This document shows, piece by piece, positions 24,810 to 34,364 of a stretch of 64,000 bases of DNA. The notes beneath the pieces are model-generated. The model was not told the origin of the DNA. It ran no database searches and saw only the letters and a list, made by a program, of their open reading frames with translations. The position numbers and the translations under genes were made by a program. This DNA is from Actinoplanes sp. NBC_00393 (lineage in GTDB: Bacteria > Actinomycetota > Actinomycetes > Mycobacteriales > Micromonosporaceae), in NCBI RefSeq assembly GCF_036053395.1, contig NZ_CP107942.1:5918501-5982500 (forward strand), read 5' to 3'. Positions within the stretch are counted from its first letter, which is position 1. Each line of letters opens with the position of its first letter.

Positions 24810-25121
24810 TCATGGCAGCTTTTGCAAAGCTTCCTTCAGTAGATCAAGTGGCACTTCGACGAGGGCTTCACCGTCGGGCACGTCGACGCCGGCCTGAACA
24901 GCGGTCACGGTGTAACCCTGCACGACGAGGCGACCAGTGTCCGAGACGTAGATCGTCGGACACGAACCGGCGGTGCACACGTTCGCAATCGGGCGCAAGG
25001 GGGCGAACGAGTGAGGGGCGCCGGCCGAAGCGGACCGCCTGGCGTTCATGAGACGAAGAGTAACCAGGGCGGCGGCACCGAGGACGACCATGCCACCGAT
25101 CGCGCTGAAGGCAAGATTCAC
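24810..25121 (-). CDS. Small partner protein of the XRE/DUF5753 regulator, N-terminal TM
   Basis: 103 aa. A hydrophobic N-terminal segment (residues about 4-24) precedes a region with CTAGSCPTIYVSDTGRLVVQGYTV and VPDGEALVEVPLDLLKEAL. The latter half resembles short actinobacterial proteins usually encoded beside XRE/DUF5753 genes; those generally lack the membrane segment. It ends 27 bases before the regulator begins, on the same strand. Function unknown; a membrane-bound signal or antagonist of the regulator is possible. Confidence 0.7.
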   Translation of the reverse strand: MNLAFSAIGGMVVLGAAALVTLRLMNARRSASAGAPHSFAPLRPIANVCTAGSCPTIYVSDTGRLVVQGYTVTAVQAGVDVPDGEALVEVPLDLLKEALQKLP

Positions 25122-25410
25122 CGCCTAAAACTATAGTCAAGCGCCTTGGATAACCAGGCGAATAGATCACTTGATGGAGTGACTTACCGGTCAGCTTCTT
25201 GACAGAAAAGGTCGGATCTTTGAACCCGTCCGGATGCCGGCGACGGTGCTTCGGCGGGGCATCTTGTAGCTGATCTGCAGCGTAGCAGTTTGCCAGGTTC
25301 CTGATCGACCTTTATGCGTAGAGAATTCGCATCCTATGAATATCTGTGGAAATTCATGGGCGTCACATAGATGCTCGACGCAGGAATCCATCACGCCCTT
25401 GGTGGTACTC

Positions 25411-25629
25411 ATGGTCGACAAATCGCTACCGGAGTTGCCGCTCCTCGGTGATCACAGCCTGATCTTCCTGATGCTTGCAGCACTCTGCCTCGTCGTCGCG
25501 ATCCGGTTCGTCAAGCGCGCGCTCGAGCCGATCGGCGCGATCGTGGAATCGGTCGCCGCGGCAGCCGCCGTCTTCCTCGCCCTCGGCCTGGCCCTCGTGC
25601 TGGTCCTGGCCGCCGCCCTCAGCCAGTAG
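25411..25629 (+). CDS. Small membrane protein A
   Basis: 72 aa, starting ATG 25411. Two hydrophobic helices (about residues 18-34 and 47-70) joined by a basic turn FVKRALEPIGAIVESV. Not recognised. It is followed 17 bases later by a second small membrane protein, suggesting a two-gene unit. The 290 bases upstream (25122-25410) are visibly richer in A/T than the surroundings and hold no convincing gene. Confidence 0.55.
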   Translation: MVDKSLPELPLLGDHSLIFLMLAALCLVVAIRFVKRALEPIGAIVESVAAAAAVFLALGLALVLVLAAALSQ

Positions 25630-25646
25630 CCCCAGGGGAGGCCACC

Positions 25647-25898
25647 ATGTCCGCACTCGCCATCGTCGGCCTCGTCACCATGCTGGTCGCGTTCTTCCTG
25701 CTGGTGGAACTCGTCTCGGCGGCGCTGCCGTTGCTGATCGTCATCACCCTGGTCCCGCCCGCACAGCGACGGGAACTGGCCTTTCTGCTGGCAGTAGCAG
25801 ACAGCAGCAGCCGGTTACGGCTGTGGCCGGCCCTCCGAGCCGCGGTCGCCGCACGCCGGGACGAGCTCAACCGGCCGCACCGGCCGACGGCGATGTGA
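25647..25898 (+). CDS. Small membrane protein B
   Basis: 83 aa, ATG 25647 preceded by GGGGAGG. Hydrophobic N-terminal half (residues about 3-37, one or two helices) followed by a basic, amphipathic C-terminus with RRELAFLLAVADSSSRLRLWPALRAAVAARRDEL-like composition. Not recognised. Probably co-transcribed with small membrane protein A. Confidence 0.6.
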   Translation: MSALAIVGLVTMLVAFFLLVELVSAALPLLIVITLVPPAQRRELAFLLAVADSSSRLRLWPALRAAVAARRDELNRPHRPTAM

Positions 25899-26044
25899 GC
25901 AAGCCTCAGCACCGATCAACAGCGAAACGGGACGAAGCTGCAGCGATTGCCCCGCCTCCGCAGGGTCCCACCGGGCTTGCCCACGTGGCCTTGCTCAGGT
26001 ACGAGCCGCCCGGCCGAAGGGGGCTGACTGCGGACGGCCAGGCT

Positions 26045-26170
26045 ATGGACGGACTGCGGTGGGCGGCTGGCTGCAGGAGGCCGACCGTGGCGGTTCACCG
26101 TAGGCGGCCGGCCATGAACGGCCACCGCAGCGGACGGACGGCAGGAGGCCGGTCATGGCGATCCGCGATG
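26045..26170. repeat. Short direct repeats in a gene-free stretch
   Basis: GCAGGAGGCCGACCGTGGCG and GCAGGAGGCCGGTCATGGCG lie about 75 bp apart, and GGGATGCACGG occurs twice at about 26272-26297. The whole interval 25899-26445 has no gene I can support. Confidence 0.5.
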
Positions 26171-26445
26171 GCAGGACTACGGCAACCTTGACCGTGGTTG
26201 GCGGATGACGGTGCGCGGTCTGCGCGTGCGGACCGCGGCGTGCGGCCCGCGGTGGGTGGTGAGCAGCGCGGGGATGCACGGCGCGGGATGCACGGACTGA
26301 GGCGGCCGATGGCGGCCGGCTGGCTGGGACGGCAGGGCATCACATGTGTATCAGGGGATGATTGGCATGGCCTGATGCATTGCTGACTCTCTATACGTGG
26401 TGGTGGGGTAGGGGAACCATTCCCCTGCACCCCCGGAGGTCGTTC

Positions 26446-27708
26446 ATGAGACGACGATCCCTGGCCGCCGTTGCTGCGGTTGCGCTCTGTGTCACCGGCG
26501 CGTTTGCCGGCTCCTCGCCTGCCGGCGCGGGAGCTACGCCGGATCCCGCGGCTGAATATGAGATCTACGACGTGCGTACGCAAGCGCACCGCAACACCAT
26601 CGCCCGCACCGGTGTGGCGATCGAGGACATCGAGCACGGGGTTGCCACGGTCACGGCTACCGGGGCTGAGGTCAGCCGACTGCGGAAGCTCGGGTTCACC
26701 GTGCAAGAGGTCATGCAGACCTTTGACTTCCCGCCGGCGGACTCGGCCTACCACAACTACAGCGAGACCATTGCGGCGATCAACTCGGCTGTGGCTGCCT
26801 ACCCGGCGATTGCCAGCAAGCGGGTGCTCGGGAAGTCGTACGAGGGCCGCGACATCGTGGCGGTGAAGATCTCGGACAACGTGGCGACCGACGAGGCCGA
26901 GCCGGAGGTGCTGTTCGACGCCAACCACCACGCCCGCGAGCACCTCACCGTGGAGCAGGCGCTTTACCTGCTGGGGCAGTTCACCAGCGGATATGCCGGT
27001 GACACGCGGGTTCGCAACATCGTCAACAGCCGGGAGATCTGGATCATCCCGATGGTGAACCCGGACGGCGTCGAGTACGACATCGCGTCCGGCAGCTACC
27101 GGTCGTGGCGTAAGAACCGGCAACCCAACAGCGGGTCCAGCTATGTCGGCACCGACCTGAACCGCAACTACGGCTACCGCTGGGGCTGCTGCGGCGGCTC
27201 GTCCGGCAGCACCTCGAGTGCCACCTACCGCGGGCCGTCGGCGTTCTCCGCGCCGGAGACCCGGGTGATCCGTGACTTCGTCAACAGCCGGGTGGTCGGC
27301 GGCGTCCAGCAGATCAAGGCTGCCATCGACTTCCACTCGTATTCGCAGCTGGTCCTCTGGCCCTACGGGCACACGACCGCAAACACCAGCACCGGCATGA
27401 ACGCGGACCAGGCCAACACGTTCGCCACGTTCGGCCGGCAGATGGCCGCCACCAACGGTTACACGCCGCAACAGTCCAGCGATCTGTACATCACCGATGG
27501 TGACTCGCTCGACTGGCTCTGGGGCACGCACAAGATCTTCGCGTACACCTTCGAGCTGTACCCGGGCAGCGCGTCCGGTGGCGGTTTCTACCCGTCGGCC
27601 AGCGTCATCCCGCGCGAGACGTCCCGCAACCGCGAGGCCGCGCTGCTGCTCGCCGAGGTCGCGGACTGCCCGTACAAGGTAATTGGGAAGCAGGCCACCT
27701 ACTGCTAA
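26446..27708 (+). CDS. Secreted M14 zinc carboxypeptidase
   Basis: 420 aa. Sec signal peptide (residues 1-30, ending SSPAGAG), a propeptide ([23 protein letters not shown]) and an M14 catalytic domain from about residue 105. Zinc ligands are in NHHAREHL (H and E) and [16 protein letters not shown] (H); the substrate-binding NPDGVEYD and [12 protein letters not shown] segments are intact, and the catalytic glutamate is in AYTFELYP. This is the T/SGT-type of actinomycete carboxypeptidase. ATG 26446 follows CCGGAGG. A small perfect hairpin, AGGGGAA-CCA-TTCCCCT (26410-26426), lies in the leader. Confidence 0.93.
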   Translation: MRRRSLAAVAAVALCVTGAFAGSSPAGAGATPDPAAEYEIYDVRTQAHRNTIARTGVAIEDIEHGVATVTATGAEVSRLRKLGFTVQEVMQTFDFPPADSAYHNYSETIAAINSAVAAYPAIASKRVLGKSYEGRDIVAVKISDNVATDEAEPEVLFDANHHAREHLTVEQALYLLGQFTSGYAGDTRVRNIVNSREIWIIPMVNPDGVEYDIASGSYRSWRKNRQPNSGSSYVGTDLNRNYGYRWGCCGGSSGSTSSATYRGPSAFSAPETRVIRDFVNSRVVGGVQQIKAAIDFHSYSQLVLWPYGHTTANTSTGMNADQANTFATFGRQMAATNGYTPQQSSDLYITDGDSLDWLWGTHKIFAYTFELYPGSASGGGFYPSASVIPRETSRNREAALLLAEVADCPYKVIGKQATYC

Positions 27709-27723
27709 TCGGATACTCGCTGC

Positions 27724-28638
27724 GTGCGGATATCCGAAGAAACAGTGCGCAAGCTGGTCGCGGCACAGTTTCCCGAGTGGACGGACCTGCCCGTGCGGCA
27801 GGTCCGTTCCGCTGGGACGGTCAATGCGATCTTCCGCATCGGCGCGGGCCTCACGGCCCGCTTCCCGCTGCGCGACATCGAAAGCGGCAACGAGCGCGCC
27901 AGCGAAACCGAGCGGGACAGCGAGATCGAGCAGGTCAGGCAAGAGATCGAGGCCGAGGCGCGGGCGGCCAGGTTGTTGCACGGCAAGACCAGATTCGGTA
28001 CGCCGGAGCCCGTCGCGATCGGCGAGCCGGGGTACGGATACCCGCTGCCCTGGTCGGTGCAGACGTGGCTGCCCGGCACCATCGCCACCGACGACGACCC
28101 CGGTGACTCCGAGCCGTTCGCCCGCGACCTGGCCGAACTGATCACCGCGATGCGGGCCGTCGGCACCGAGGGACGCACCTTCGACGGCCGCGGCCGGGGT
28201 GGAGTCATCGCCGACCACGAGGGCTGGGTGCAGACCTGCCTGACCGAAAGTGAGCGCCTGCTCCCCGTACCCCGGCTCCGTAGGCTCTGGGAAGCAATGC
28301 GCGAGTTGCCTCGCGGCAGTGACAAGGATGTGATGACCCACGGTGACCTGATGCCCGGCAACATGCTGGTGGCTGCAGGCCGCCTGGCCGGTGTCCTCGA
28401 CGTCGGCGGCTTCCGGCCGGCCGACCCGGCGCTGGATCTGACCTGCGCCTGGCATCTGCTGGAGCCCGGACCGCGGCGGGTGCTGCGCGCCGAACTCGGC
28501 TGTGACGACCTGGAGTGGGCGCGCGGGCGGGCGTGGGCGTTCGAGCAGTCGCTCGGCCTGGTCTGGTACTACGAGACGAGCAATCCGGTGATGAGCGGAA
28601 TCGGCCGGCGCACGCTGGAGCGGATCCTCAGTGGTTAA
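27724..28638 (+). CDS. Aminoglycoside phosphotransferase-family kinase
   Basis: 304 aa, protein-kinase-like fold of the APH family. The catalytic loop reads THGDLMPGNML (catalytic Asp and Asn), followed by the metal-binding LDVGGFRPADPALDL. N-lobe strands include RSAGTVNAIFRIG and ARFPLRD. Close in type to phosphotransferases annotated around macrolide and small-molecule kinases; drug resistance is possible but cannot be shown. GTG 27724 lies inside the loop of a small hairpin (TCGGATA 27709-27715 with TATCCGA 27731-27737). Confidence 0.85.
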   Translation: MRISEETVRKLVAAQFPEWTDLPVRQVRSAGTVNAIFRIGAGLTARFPLRDIESGNERASETERDSEIEQVRQEIEAEARAARLLHGKTRFGTPEPVAIGEPGYGYPLPWSVQTWLPGTIATDDDPGDSEPFARDLAELITAMRAVGTEGRTFDGRGRGGVIADHEGWVQTCLTESERLLPVPRLRRLWEAMRELPRGSDKDVMTHGDLMPGNMLVAAGRLAGVLDVGGFRPADPALDLTCAWHLLEPGPRRVLRAELGCDDLEWARGRAWAFEQSLGLVWYYETSNPVMSGIGRRTLERILSG

Positions 28639-28714
28639 GGGCAGGTTACCGCCGGGCATGGTCCGCGGTATGAGTGCCATGGGATTTAAAAATCTACATA
28701 CATAAATGCATGCT

Positions 28715-29557
<843 letters not shown>

Positions 29558-29572
29558 CAGAGACAACTCGCC

Positions 29573-29615
29573 CTGCGGGTGCGGCGAGCCGCCGGGAGCG
29601 GCCGCCCACCCGCAG
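29573..29615 (+). terminator. Hairpin after the protease gene
   Basis: CTGCGGGTG (29573-29581) pairs with CACCCGCAG (29607-29615), with GC-rich inner stems. No U-tract follows, as is common in actinobacteria. It lies 16 bases after the protease stop. Confidence 0.5.
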
Positions 29616-29699
29616 TGCTGCTTGCGGGCACGGGTGCGACCGCCGAGGACTGGGACCAGAACGCCGCGGTGCGCCGCCCACCTGGAATGATCCACGTCC

Positions 29700-30239
29700 A
29701 TGACGGTGACCAATCCCTGGCTGGCCGGGCCGGCGCCGACGAAGCGGCTCGACCGCGAACGGCTCGAGGAACGCATCCTCAACCTGCTGTCCAGCCAGAA
29801 CATGTGCGTGCTGGCCACCGCCGGGCCGAGTGGACCGCTCGCCACCCCGGTCCGCTACTTCCACCTCGGCTTCACCCTCGTCTTCACCGCCGCCGGGGAC
29901 TCGCCGAAGATGCGCAACCTGCGCGCCGACCCGCGGATCTCGGTCGGCGTCTTCGCTCCGCTGGTCGGTCAGGCCAGCAGCCGCGGCGCGCAGATCTTCG
30001 GTGCGGCCCGGATCCTGCAGCCCGGCGACGCGGATTTCGACGAGCACTGGGCGGTGGTGCGCTGGCAGTCTGATCACGTGGAACGGTCCCGGTCGCTGGA
30101 CGACCCGCCGCTGGGCCCGATCGGGGTGGTCGCGGCCGACAAGATCGTCTACACCGAGCACTGGCTTCGCCGCGAAGGTTTCGCGCCCCGGCAGATCTGG
30201 CGGTCAAGCTCAAGCCCGGCGGCCGCGCTGGAGCCGTAA
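29700..30239 (+). CDS. Pyridoxamine 5'-phosphate oxidase-like FMN-binding protein
   Basis: 179 aa split-barrel flavin fold. Visible segments are LLSSQNMCVLATAGPSGPLATPVRYF (first strands and FMN-binding turn), LVFTAAGDSPKMRNLRADPRISVGVF (the KMRNLRADPRIS motif binds FMN phosphate) and GAARILQPGDADF. Members reduce small molecules or bind F420/haem; no substrate is evident. Start ATG 29700. Convergent with the GGDEF gene. Confidence 0.85.
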   Translation: MTVTNPWLAGPAPTKRLDRERLEERILNLLSSQNMCVLATAGPSGPLATPVRYFHLGFTLVFTAAGDSPKMRNLRADPRISVGVFAPLVGQASSRGAQIFGAARILQPGDADFDEHWAVVRWQSDHVERSRSLDDPPLGPIGVVAADKIVYTEHWLRREGFAPRQIWRSSSSPAAALEP

Positions 30240-30320
30240 GGCCGCTGATGCTCGCGTCGTGCGGCGGAACGGGGTAGCTGGGGTTGGGGACGGGCATTGC
30301 CCGTACCGGAAAGAAAAACC

Positions 30321-32138
30321 TCAGGGAGTGACGGCCAAGCTCTCCGGCGCCCCACAGACCGCATCGCGGCCGTTGTTCTTCGCCTCGTAGAGGGCGTGGT
30401 CGGCGCGGTCGAGCAGCTGCGTGGCCGATTCGGCGCCGTTCCACGCTGCGTAACCGATGCTGCAGGTCTCGTCGTCGGGCATCGCCCGGCGGACGCGCTC
30501 GAGGACCGCCGCGGCCTCGGCCGGCGTGTGACCGGGCAGCGCGATCACGAACTCCTCGCCGCCCCAGCGGGCGATCACGTCGCCCGCGCCGAGCTCGCCG
30601 GCGAACGCGGCCGCGGCCCGGTGCAACAGGTCGTCGCCGCCGTTGTGACCGAAAGTGTCGTTGTAGCGCTTGAAGTGGTCCAGGTCGGCGATCGCCACGG
30701 TGAGCGGACCGCCGTCGGCCATCAGATCGTCCAGCCGGCGCTGCCAGGCCCGGCGATTGGGCAGGCCGGTGAGAGTGTCGGTGAACGCCATCTGCTCGAG
30801 GCGACGCAGCAGACGCTCGTGCTCCAGCGCGAGGGCGGTCTCGTCGGCGAGCAGGGCCACGGCGCGGGCACGGTGATCGCTGACCGATTCCACCCGCCGC
30901 TTCCAGCCGACTGCGAGCACCGCCATCGCCTTGCCGTCGACGAGGACCGGCTGCCACAGCATGGAACGGCCCTCGACGAGCTTCAGCAGAGCGGGCGAGA
31001 CCCGCGGGTCGTGCGCCGGGTCGGACAGGAAGATCGGCTCGCGGTCCTGGAAGACGCGGGAGGTCATCGAGGTGCCGTCGAGCGTCACCCGGGTGCCCAT
31101 CACGTCGGCGCCGGCCACGCCCGTGGCCACCAGTTCGGTGGGGGCGGCCAGGCCGTTCGCGGCGGGCTCCAGCAGGGTGACGTTGTCGGCCTCGGCGAGT
31201 TCACGGACGGCCGCGATGATCGTGCTGCGGGCGTCCTCGCCGGTGCGGATCCGCCGGGAGGCGGCCGAGACGGCGGCGAGCAGGCGGTCCGACTCGCGGA
31301 CGGCGAACTCCGCGAGACGCCGGTCGGTGATGTCCTGCAGCTGCAGCAAGGTCCACGAACCGTCACCGCCGCTGCTGTGGCCGACGGTCAGCCAGGCCCA
31401 GCGTTCGGTGCCGTCCGGGCGGACGAAACGCTTCTCGGCCTCGCCGTTCTCCAGGTAGGGCCGGCTGCTCGCGCCGACGAGCTGGTCCTCGGGCAGGCCG
31501 GCCAGCTCGCAGAACGCCGGGTTGACGGCGACCAGGACGCCGTTCTCGTCGGCGATCCCGACCCCGGCCGGGGTGGCGTGGAAGAGGCTGGTGAAGCGGT
31601 CGGCTACGGCGGCCACCTGGTCACGGGCCACCCGCAGCTGGCGCTGCCGGCGGCGTACCGCCTCGTGCAGGATGGCGGCGAGCAGCGCGGCGATCACCAG
31701 CTGCACGGCGTAGTGGCCGAGCTCGGGCGTACGCAGTTCGGGGCGCCCGGCGACGGCGAGCGCCCAGCCGGCGAGGCCGAACGTCGCGGCGCCCACGGCG
31801 ACCGCGCGGGACGGAACCGCCGCGCCGACGCCGACCAGGGCGAGCATCAGCAGCGTGGTGAAATGCAGCTGCCCGGTCATCGCGACCTGGGCGACGCTGT
31901 CCAGCACCGGCAGGAAACCCAGCGCGCCGCCGGTGAGCCAGCGCAGACCGGGCCGGTCGGCGATCGGCAGCGCGGCGAAACCGAGCATCGCGGCCGTGGC
32001 GGCGGCGAGCGCGGTCATCGCCGGGCGGGCCGCGCCGGTGATGGTGAGGAAGTTCGTGATCGACAGGGCCACGTAGAAGGCCGCGAACGCGCTGCGCATC
32101 CACCGGGTCGCGCCCGCATCGTGCTCGTCGGTGCTCAT
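30321..32138 (-). CDS. Membrane PAS-GAF-GGDEF diguanylate cyclase
   Basis: 605 aa. Five to six membrane segments (about residues 14-165), a PAS domain (about 180-290: FHATPAGVGIADENGVLVAVNPAF), a GAF domain (about 300-440) and a C-terminal GGDEF domain with LTGLPNRRAW, DLDHFKRYND and an intact RWGGEEF active site. It should make cyclic di-GMP. The inhibitory I-site RxxD is altered to GAGD, so product feedback is probably missing. ATG 32138 follows GGAGGGAGGG; a longer frame to 32162 is less likely. Confidence 0.92.
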   Translation of the reverse strand: MSTDEHDAGATRWMRSAFAAFYVALSITNFLTITGAARPAMTALAAATAAMLGFAALPIADRPGLRWLTGGALGFLPVLDSVAQVAMTGQLHFTTLLMLALVGVGAAVPSRAVAVGAATFGLAGWALAVAGRPELRTPELGHYAVQLVIAALLAAILHEAVRRRQRQLRVARDQVAAVADRFTSLFHATPAGVGIADENGVLVAVNPAFCELAGLPEDQLVGASSRPYLENGEAEKRFVRPDGTERWAWLTVGHSSGGDGSWTLLQLQDITDRRLAEFAVRESDRLLAAVSAASRRIRTGEDARSTIIAAVRELAEADNVTLLEPAANGLAAPTELVATGVAGADVMGTRVTLDGTSMTSRVFQDREPIFLSDPAHDPRVSPALLKLVEGRSMLWQPVLVDGKAMAVLAVGWKRRVESVSDHRARAVALLADETALALEHERLLRRLEQMAFTDTLTGLPNRRAWQRRLDDLMADGGPLTVAIADLDHFKRYNDTFGHNGGDDLLHRAAAAFAGELGAGDVIARWGGEEFVIALPGHTPAEAAAVLERVRRAMPDDETCSIGYAAWNGAESATQLLDRADHALYEAKNNGRDAVCGAPESLAVTP

Positions 32139-32253
32139 GACCGTCCCTCCCTCCGCCGCCACGTTTGTCGGTCGGCGGAGCGCGGACTTGAGGGATCACC
32201 TGGTTGAAGGCCGTCGGTAAGGTCGGGACAGCGACCTGCCGCCGGCACCGCAG

Positions 32254-32523
32254 GTGGTGGTGCCGTATAAGCGGGTGCCGCAGGTCAGCCGCCTGCCGAT
32301 GCTCGCGCTGATCTTCGGGGCGCTGTCGCTGCCGCTGGTCGCCTGTTTCCCGTTCGGCGCCACCTCGGCCGTGGCCGGCATCGTGCTGGGCATCCTGGGC
32401 ATCCGCGCCGGAGACCGCGGTCAGGCCGTCGCCGGGGTGGTCTTCGGCGTGGTCGGCATCGTCCTGCAGATCCTGGTGTGGGGGTTCTTCACCGCCATGG
32501 TCGACGCACCGTCGCCTACTTGA
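32254..32523 (+). CDS. DUF4190-type small membrane protein
   Basis: 89 aa with two hydrophobic segments separated by LGILGIRAGDRGQAVAG, the DUF4190 signature (a small bacterial membrane domain of unknown role). The frame opens only at 32221 and its first standard start is the triple GTG at 32254-32262; no Shine-Dalgarno is clear. Proteins of this family often carry a proline-rich N-terminus; here the codons just upstream also read LPPAP, so a non-standard earlier start cannot be excluded. Confidence 0.65.
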   Translation: MVVPYKRVPQVSRLPMLALIFGALSLPLVACFPFGATSAVAGIVLGILGIRAGDRGQAVAGVVFGVVGIVLQILVWGFFTAMVDAPSPT

Positions 32524-32616
32524 CACTTCGTACCGTAATTTCTTCCGCTGTGCGCACCCCGCCCTCGCCTCTACCGTCACACCTGGAAGCGTGGGAACGG
32601 GTGGAGGTACGGCGAA

Positions 32617-32949
32617 ATGCGCGATTCGTGGGAATACGTGCTGGACGCGTCGCCGCCGCAGATCTACGTGAAAACCAGCCGGCGGCCCACCGGTGACTGG
32701 CTCGTCGAGGTCACCGGCGAACTCGATTTCTACACCGCGCCGAAGTTCCGCGAGCATCTGAACGGGCCCCTGCAGAGCGGTCACGTCGACCTGGACCTCA
32801 GCGGGCTCGAGTTCTGTGATCACGCGGGGTTACGGGAGCTGCGTACGTTTGAGACCGAGCCGGTCCGGATCGTGGCTGCACACCAGTGCGTGAATCTCGT
32901 GATGCGACTGTGCGGTGTGGAGGTGTTGCTCGGCCACGTCGCGGCATGA
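32617..32949 (+). CDS. STAS-domain anti-sigma factor antagonist
   Basis: 110 aa single STAS domain: GDWLVEVTGELDFYTAPKFREHL and VDLDLSGLEFCDHAGLRELR. In SpoIIAA-type antagonists the phosphorylated serine follows the D of LxFxDSxG; here that position is H (FCDHAG), so the usual phospho-switch residue is missing. ATG 32617 follows GGAGG. The LuxR-type regulator gene begins eight bases after its stop, so the two act together. Confidence 0.85.
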   Translation: MRDSWEYVLDASPPQIYVKTSRRPTGDWLVEVTGELDFYTAPKFREHLNGPLQSGHVDLDLSGLEFCDHAGLRELRTFETEPVRIVAAHQCVNLVMRLCGVEVLLGHVAA

Positions 32950-32956
32950 TGGACGG

Positions 32957-34027
32957 GTGAGCGCCGCGGACCGCGGACGGATCTCTGCCGAGATCTTCGA
33001 GATCGCGACGATGCACGGCAGCGTGGAGCGACGGGCCCAGGCCCTGCTGGAGCCGCTGGCCCCGCTGCTGCGGTACGACGCGGCCTGGATCAGCCTGCTC
33101 GATCCGGAACACCGGGCGCAGCGCACCGTCGCCATCACCGGATACTCCGAGCGGGTACGCCGCTTCTACAACGGCGCCGCGTTCATGGCGGAGATGGAGC
33201 TCATCGGCCTGAACGCCCGCCACCGGCCGATCCGGGCCAAGGACTGCCCGGTGCCGGTCGCCGACCTCGAGGTGTGGGCCGACTACCTGGAACCGGCCGG
33301 CTTCGGCGAGGGCCTGACCACCTCACTGCTCACCCCGGACGGCCGCTACCTGGGCATTCTCGGCTCGCACAACGAGTCCAGCGTTCCGCCGAGCGACGAG
33401 GTCAGCGACGAACTGCACCGGCTGGCCCCGCTCATCGCGCACGCGGTGGATCCGATGCGCGGCATCACCGCACTCGCCGGTCTGGTCGGTGACGCCGCGG
33501 CCGGAGTCGTACTGACCCACGGCGGGCGCACTGAGCCGCTGCCCGGCCTGCCCGGCGATCCGCTGCTCGACGTCGATTCACCGGCACTCGCCAACGCCAC
33601 CGCGCTGGTCGGCCTGCACAGCCACGTGACGTTCCTGGTGCCCTGCGATCCGGAGGGCACCGACTTGGCCCGGATCACCGCGCTGACCTGCCCCCCGCAA
33701 CCGCCCGGCCACCACCGGGCCGTCGTGCTGCTGTCCCCGCCACCCGATCTGCACGGCCTGACCCGCCGGGAACTGCAGGTCCTCGGCCTGCTCGTGGACG
33801 GCAGCACGAACGCCGCCATCGCCGCCGCGCTGAACATCACTGCGCGTACCACGATCGGCCACATCGAGCACGTCATGACCAAGCTCGACGCCGGCTCCCG
33901 CACGATCGCCGCGTTGCGCGCCCAGCGCGAGGGCCTCTACATCCCCGCGGGCGTCACCTTCGGTGCCGCGCCCGCGCCGCCTCGATCTCGCCGGCGTTCC
34001 GCACCGCCCACTCCCCGATCGCGATGA
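32957..34027 (+). CDS. LuxR-type regulator with N-terminal GAF-like sensor
   Basis: 356 aa. The first ~170 residues resemble a GAF domain (RAQALLEPLAPLLRYDAAWISLLDPE and LLTPDGRYLGILGSHN). The C-terminal LuxR helix-turn-helix (about residues 275-330) reads LTRRELQVLGLLVDGSTNAAIAAALNITARTTIGHIEHVMTKLDA. No receiver domain, so it is not a two-component partner. GTG 32957 follows the STAS gene closely. The last ~25 codons are basic and low-complexity and overlap the convergent HxlR gene by 74 bases; the true stop may have drifted downstream. Confidence 0.87.
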   Translation: MSAADRGRISAEIFEIATMHGSVERRAQALLEPLAPLLRYDAAWISLLDPEHRAQRTVAITGYSERVRRFYNGAAFMAEMELIGLNARHRPIRAKDCPVPVADLEVWADYLEPAGFGEGLTTSLLTPDGRYLGILGSHNESSVPPSDEVSDELHRLAPLIAHAVDPMRGITALAGLVGDAAAGVVLTHGGRTEPLPGLPGDPLLDVDSPALANATALVGLHSHVTFLVPCDPEGTDLARITALTCPPQPPGHHRAVVLLSPPPDLHGLTRRELQVLGLLVDGSTNAAIAAALNITARTTIGHIEHVMTKLDAGSRTIAALRAQREGLYIPAGVTFGAAPAPPRSRRRSAPPTPRSR

Positions 34028-34316
34028 TCAGCGGCAGCAGCGAACTGCCGAGATCAGTCAGGGCATATTCCACCCGCTGAGCAGTCACGCGCCGGCTCAC
34101 CAGGCCGTCACTCTCCAGGATCCGCAGCGTACGGGTGAGAATGCGCCGGCTCAGCCCCAGCACCGAACGGTCCAGCTCGTTGAAGCCGCGCGGCCCGTCG
34201 CTGAGCACGGCGAGGATCAGCACACTCCATTTCTCGCCGACCCGGGTCAGGATGTCGGTCGCCGCGCACGTCGCACGATCGGCCGGAGTCGCGGGCAGCG
34301 GGATCACCGGTGACAT
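33954..34316 (-). CDS. HxlR family transcriptional regulator
   Basis: 120 aa, single winged helix-turn-helix: CAATDILTRVGEKWSVLILAVLSDGPRGFNELDRSVLGLSRRILTRTLRILESDGLVSR. The N-terminal cysteine of redox-sensing HxlR proteins is present (ATCAATD). ATG 34316 follows AAGAAGG. Divergent from an SDR gene 48 bases away, so it probably controls that gene in response to an electrophile or oxidant. Confidence 0.9.
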   Translation of the reverse strand: MSPVIPLPATPADRATCAATDILTRVGEKWSVLILAVLSDGPRGFNELDRSVLGLSRRILTRTLRILESDGLVSRRVTAQRVEYALTDLGSSLLPLIIAIGEWAVRNAGEIEAARARHRR

Positions 34317-34364
34317 CAATGTGCCTTCTTTCGGGCGGCGCCGGGTGCTGACCACGATGAAAGC

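Noticed and set aside
25191..25421. 76-aa minus-strand reading frame in the AT-richer gap
   Set aside because: No ribosome site, no recognisable domain, and overlaps the start of a better-supported small membrane protein gene.
26409..26445. Riboswitch upstream of the carboxypeptidase (for example ydaO type)
   Set aside because: Only a short 7-bp hairpin is present; none of the conserved riboswitch blocks are visible.
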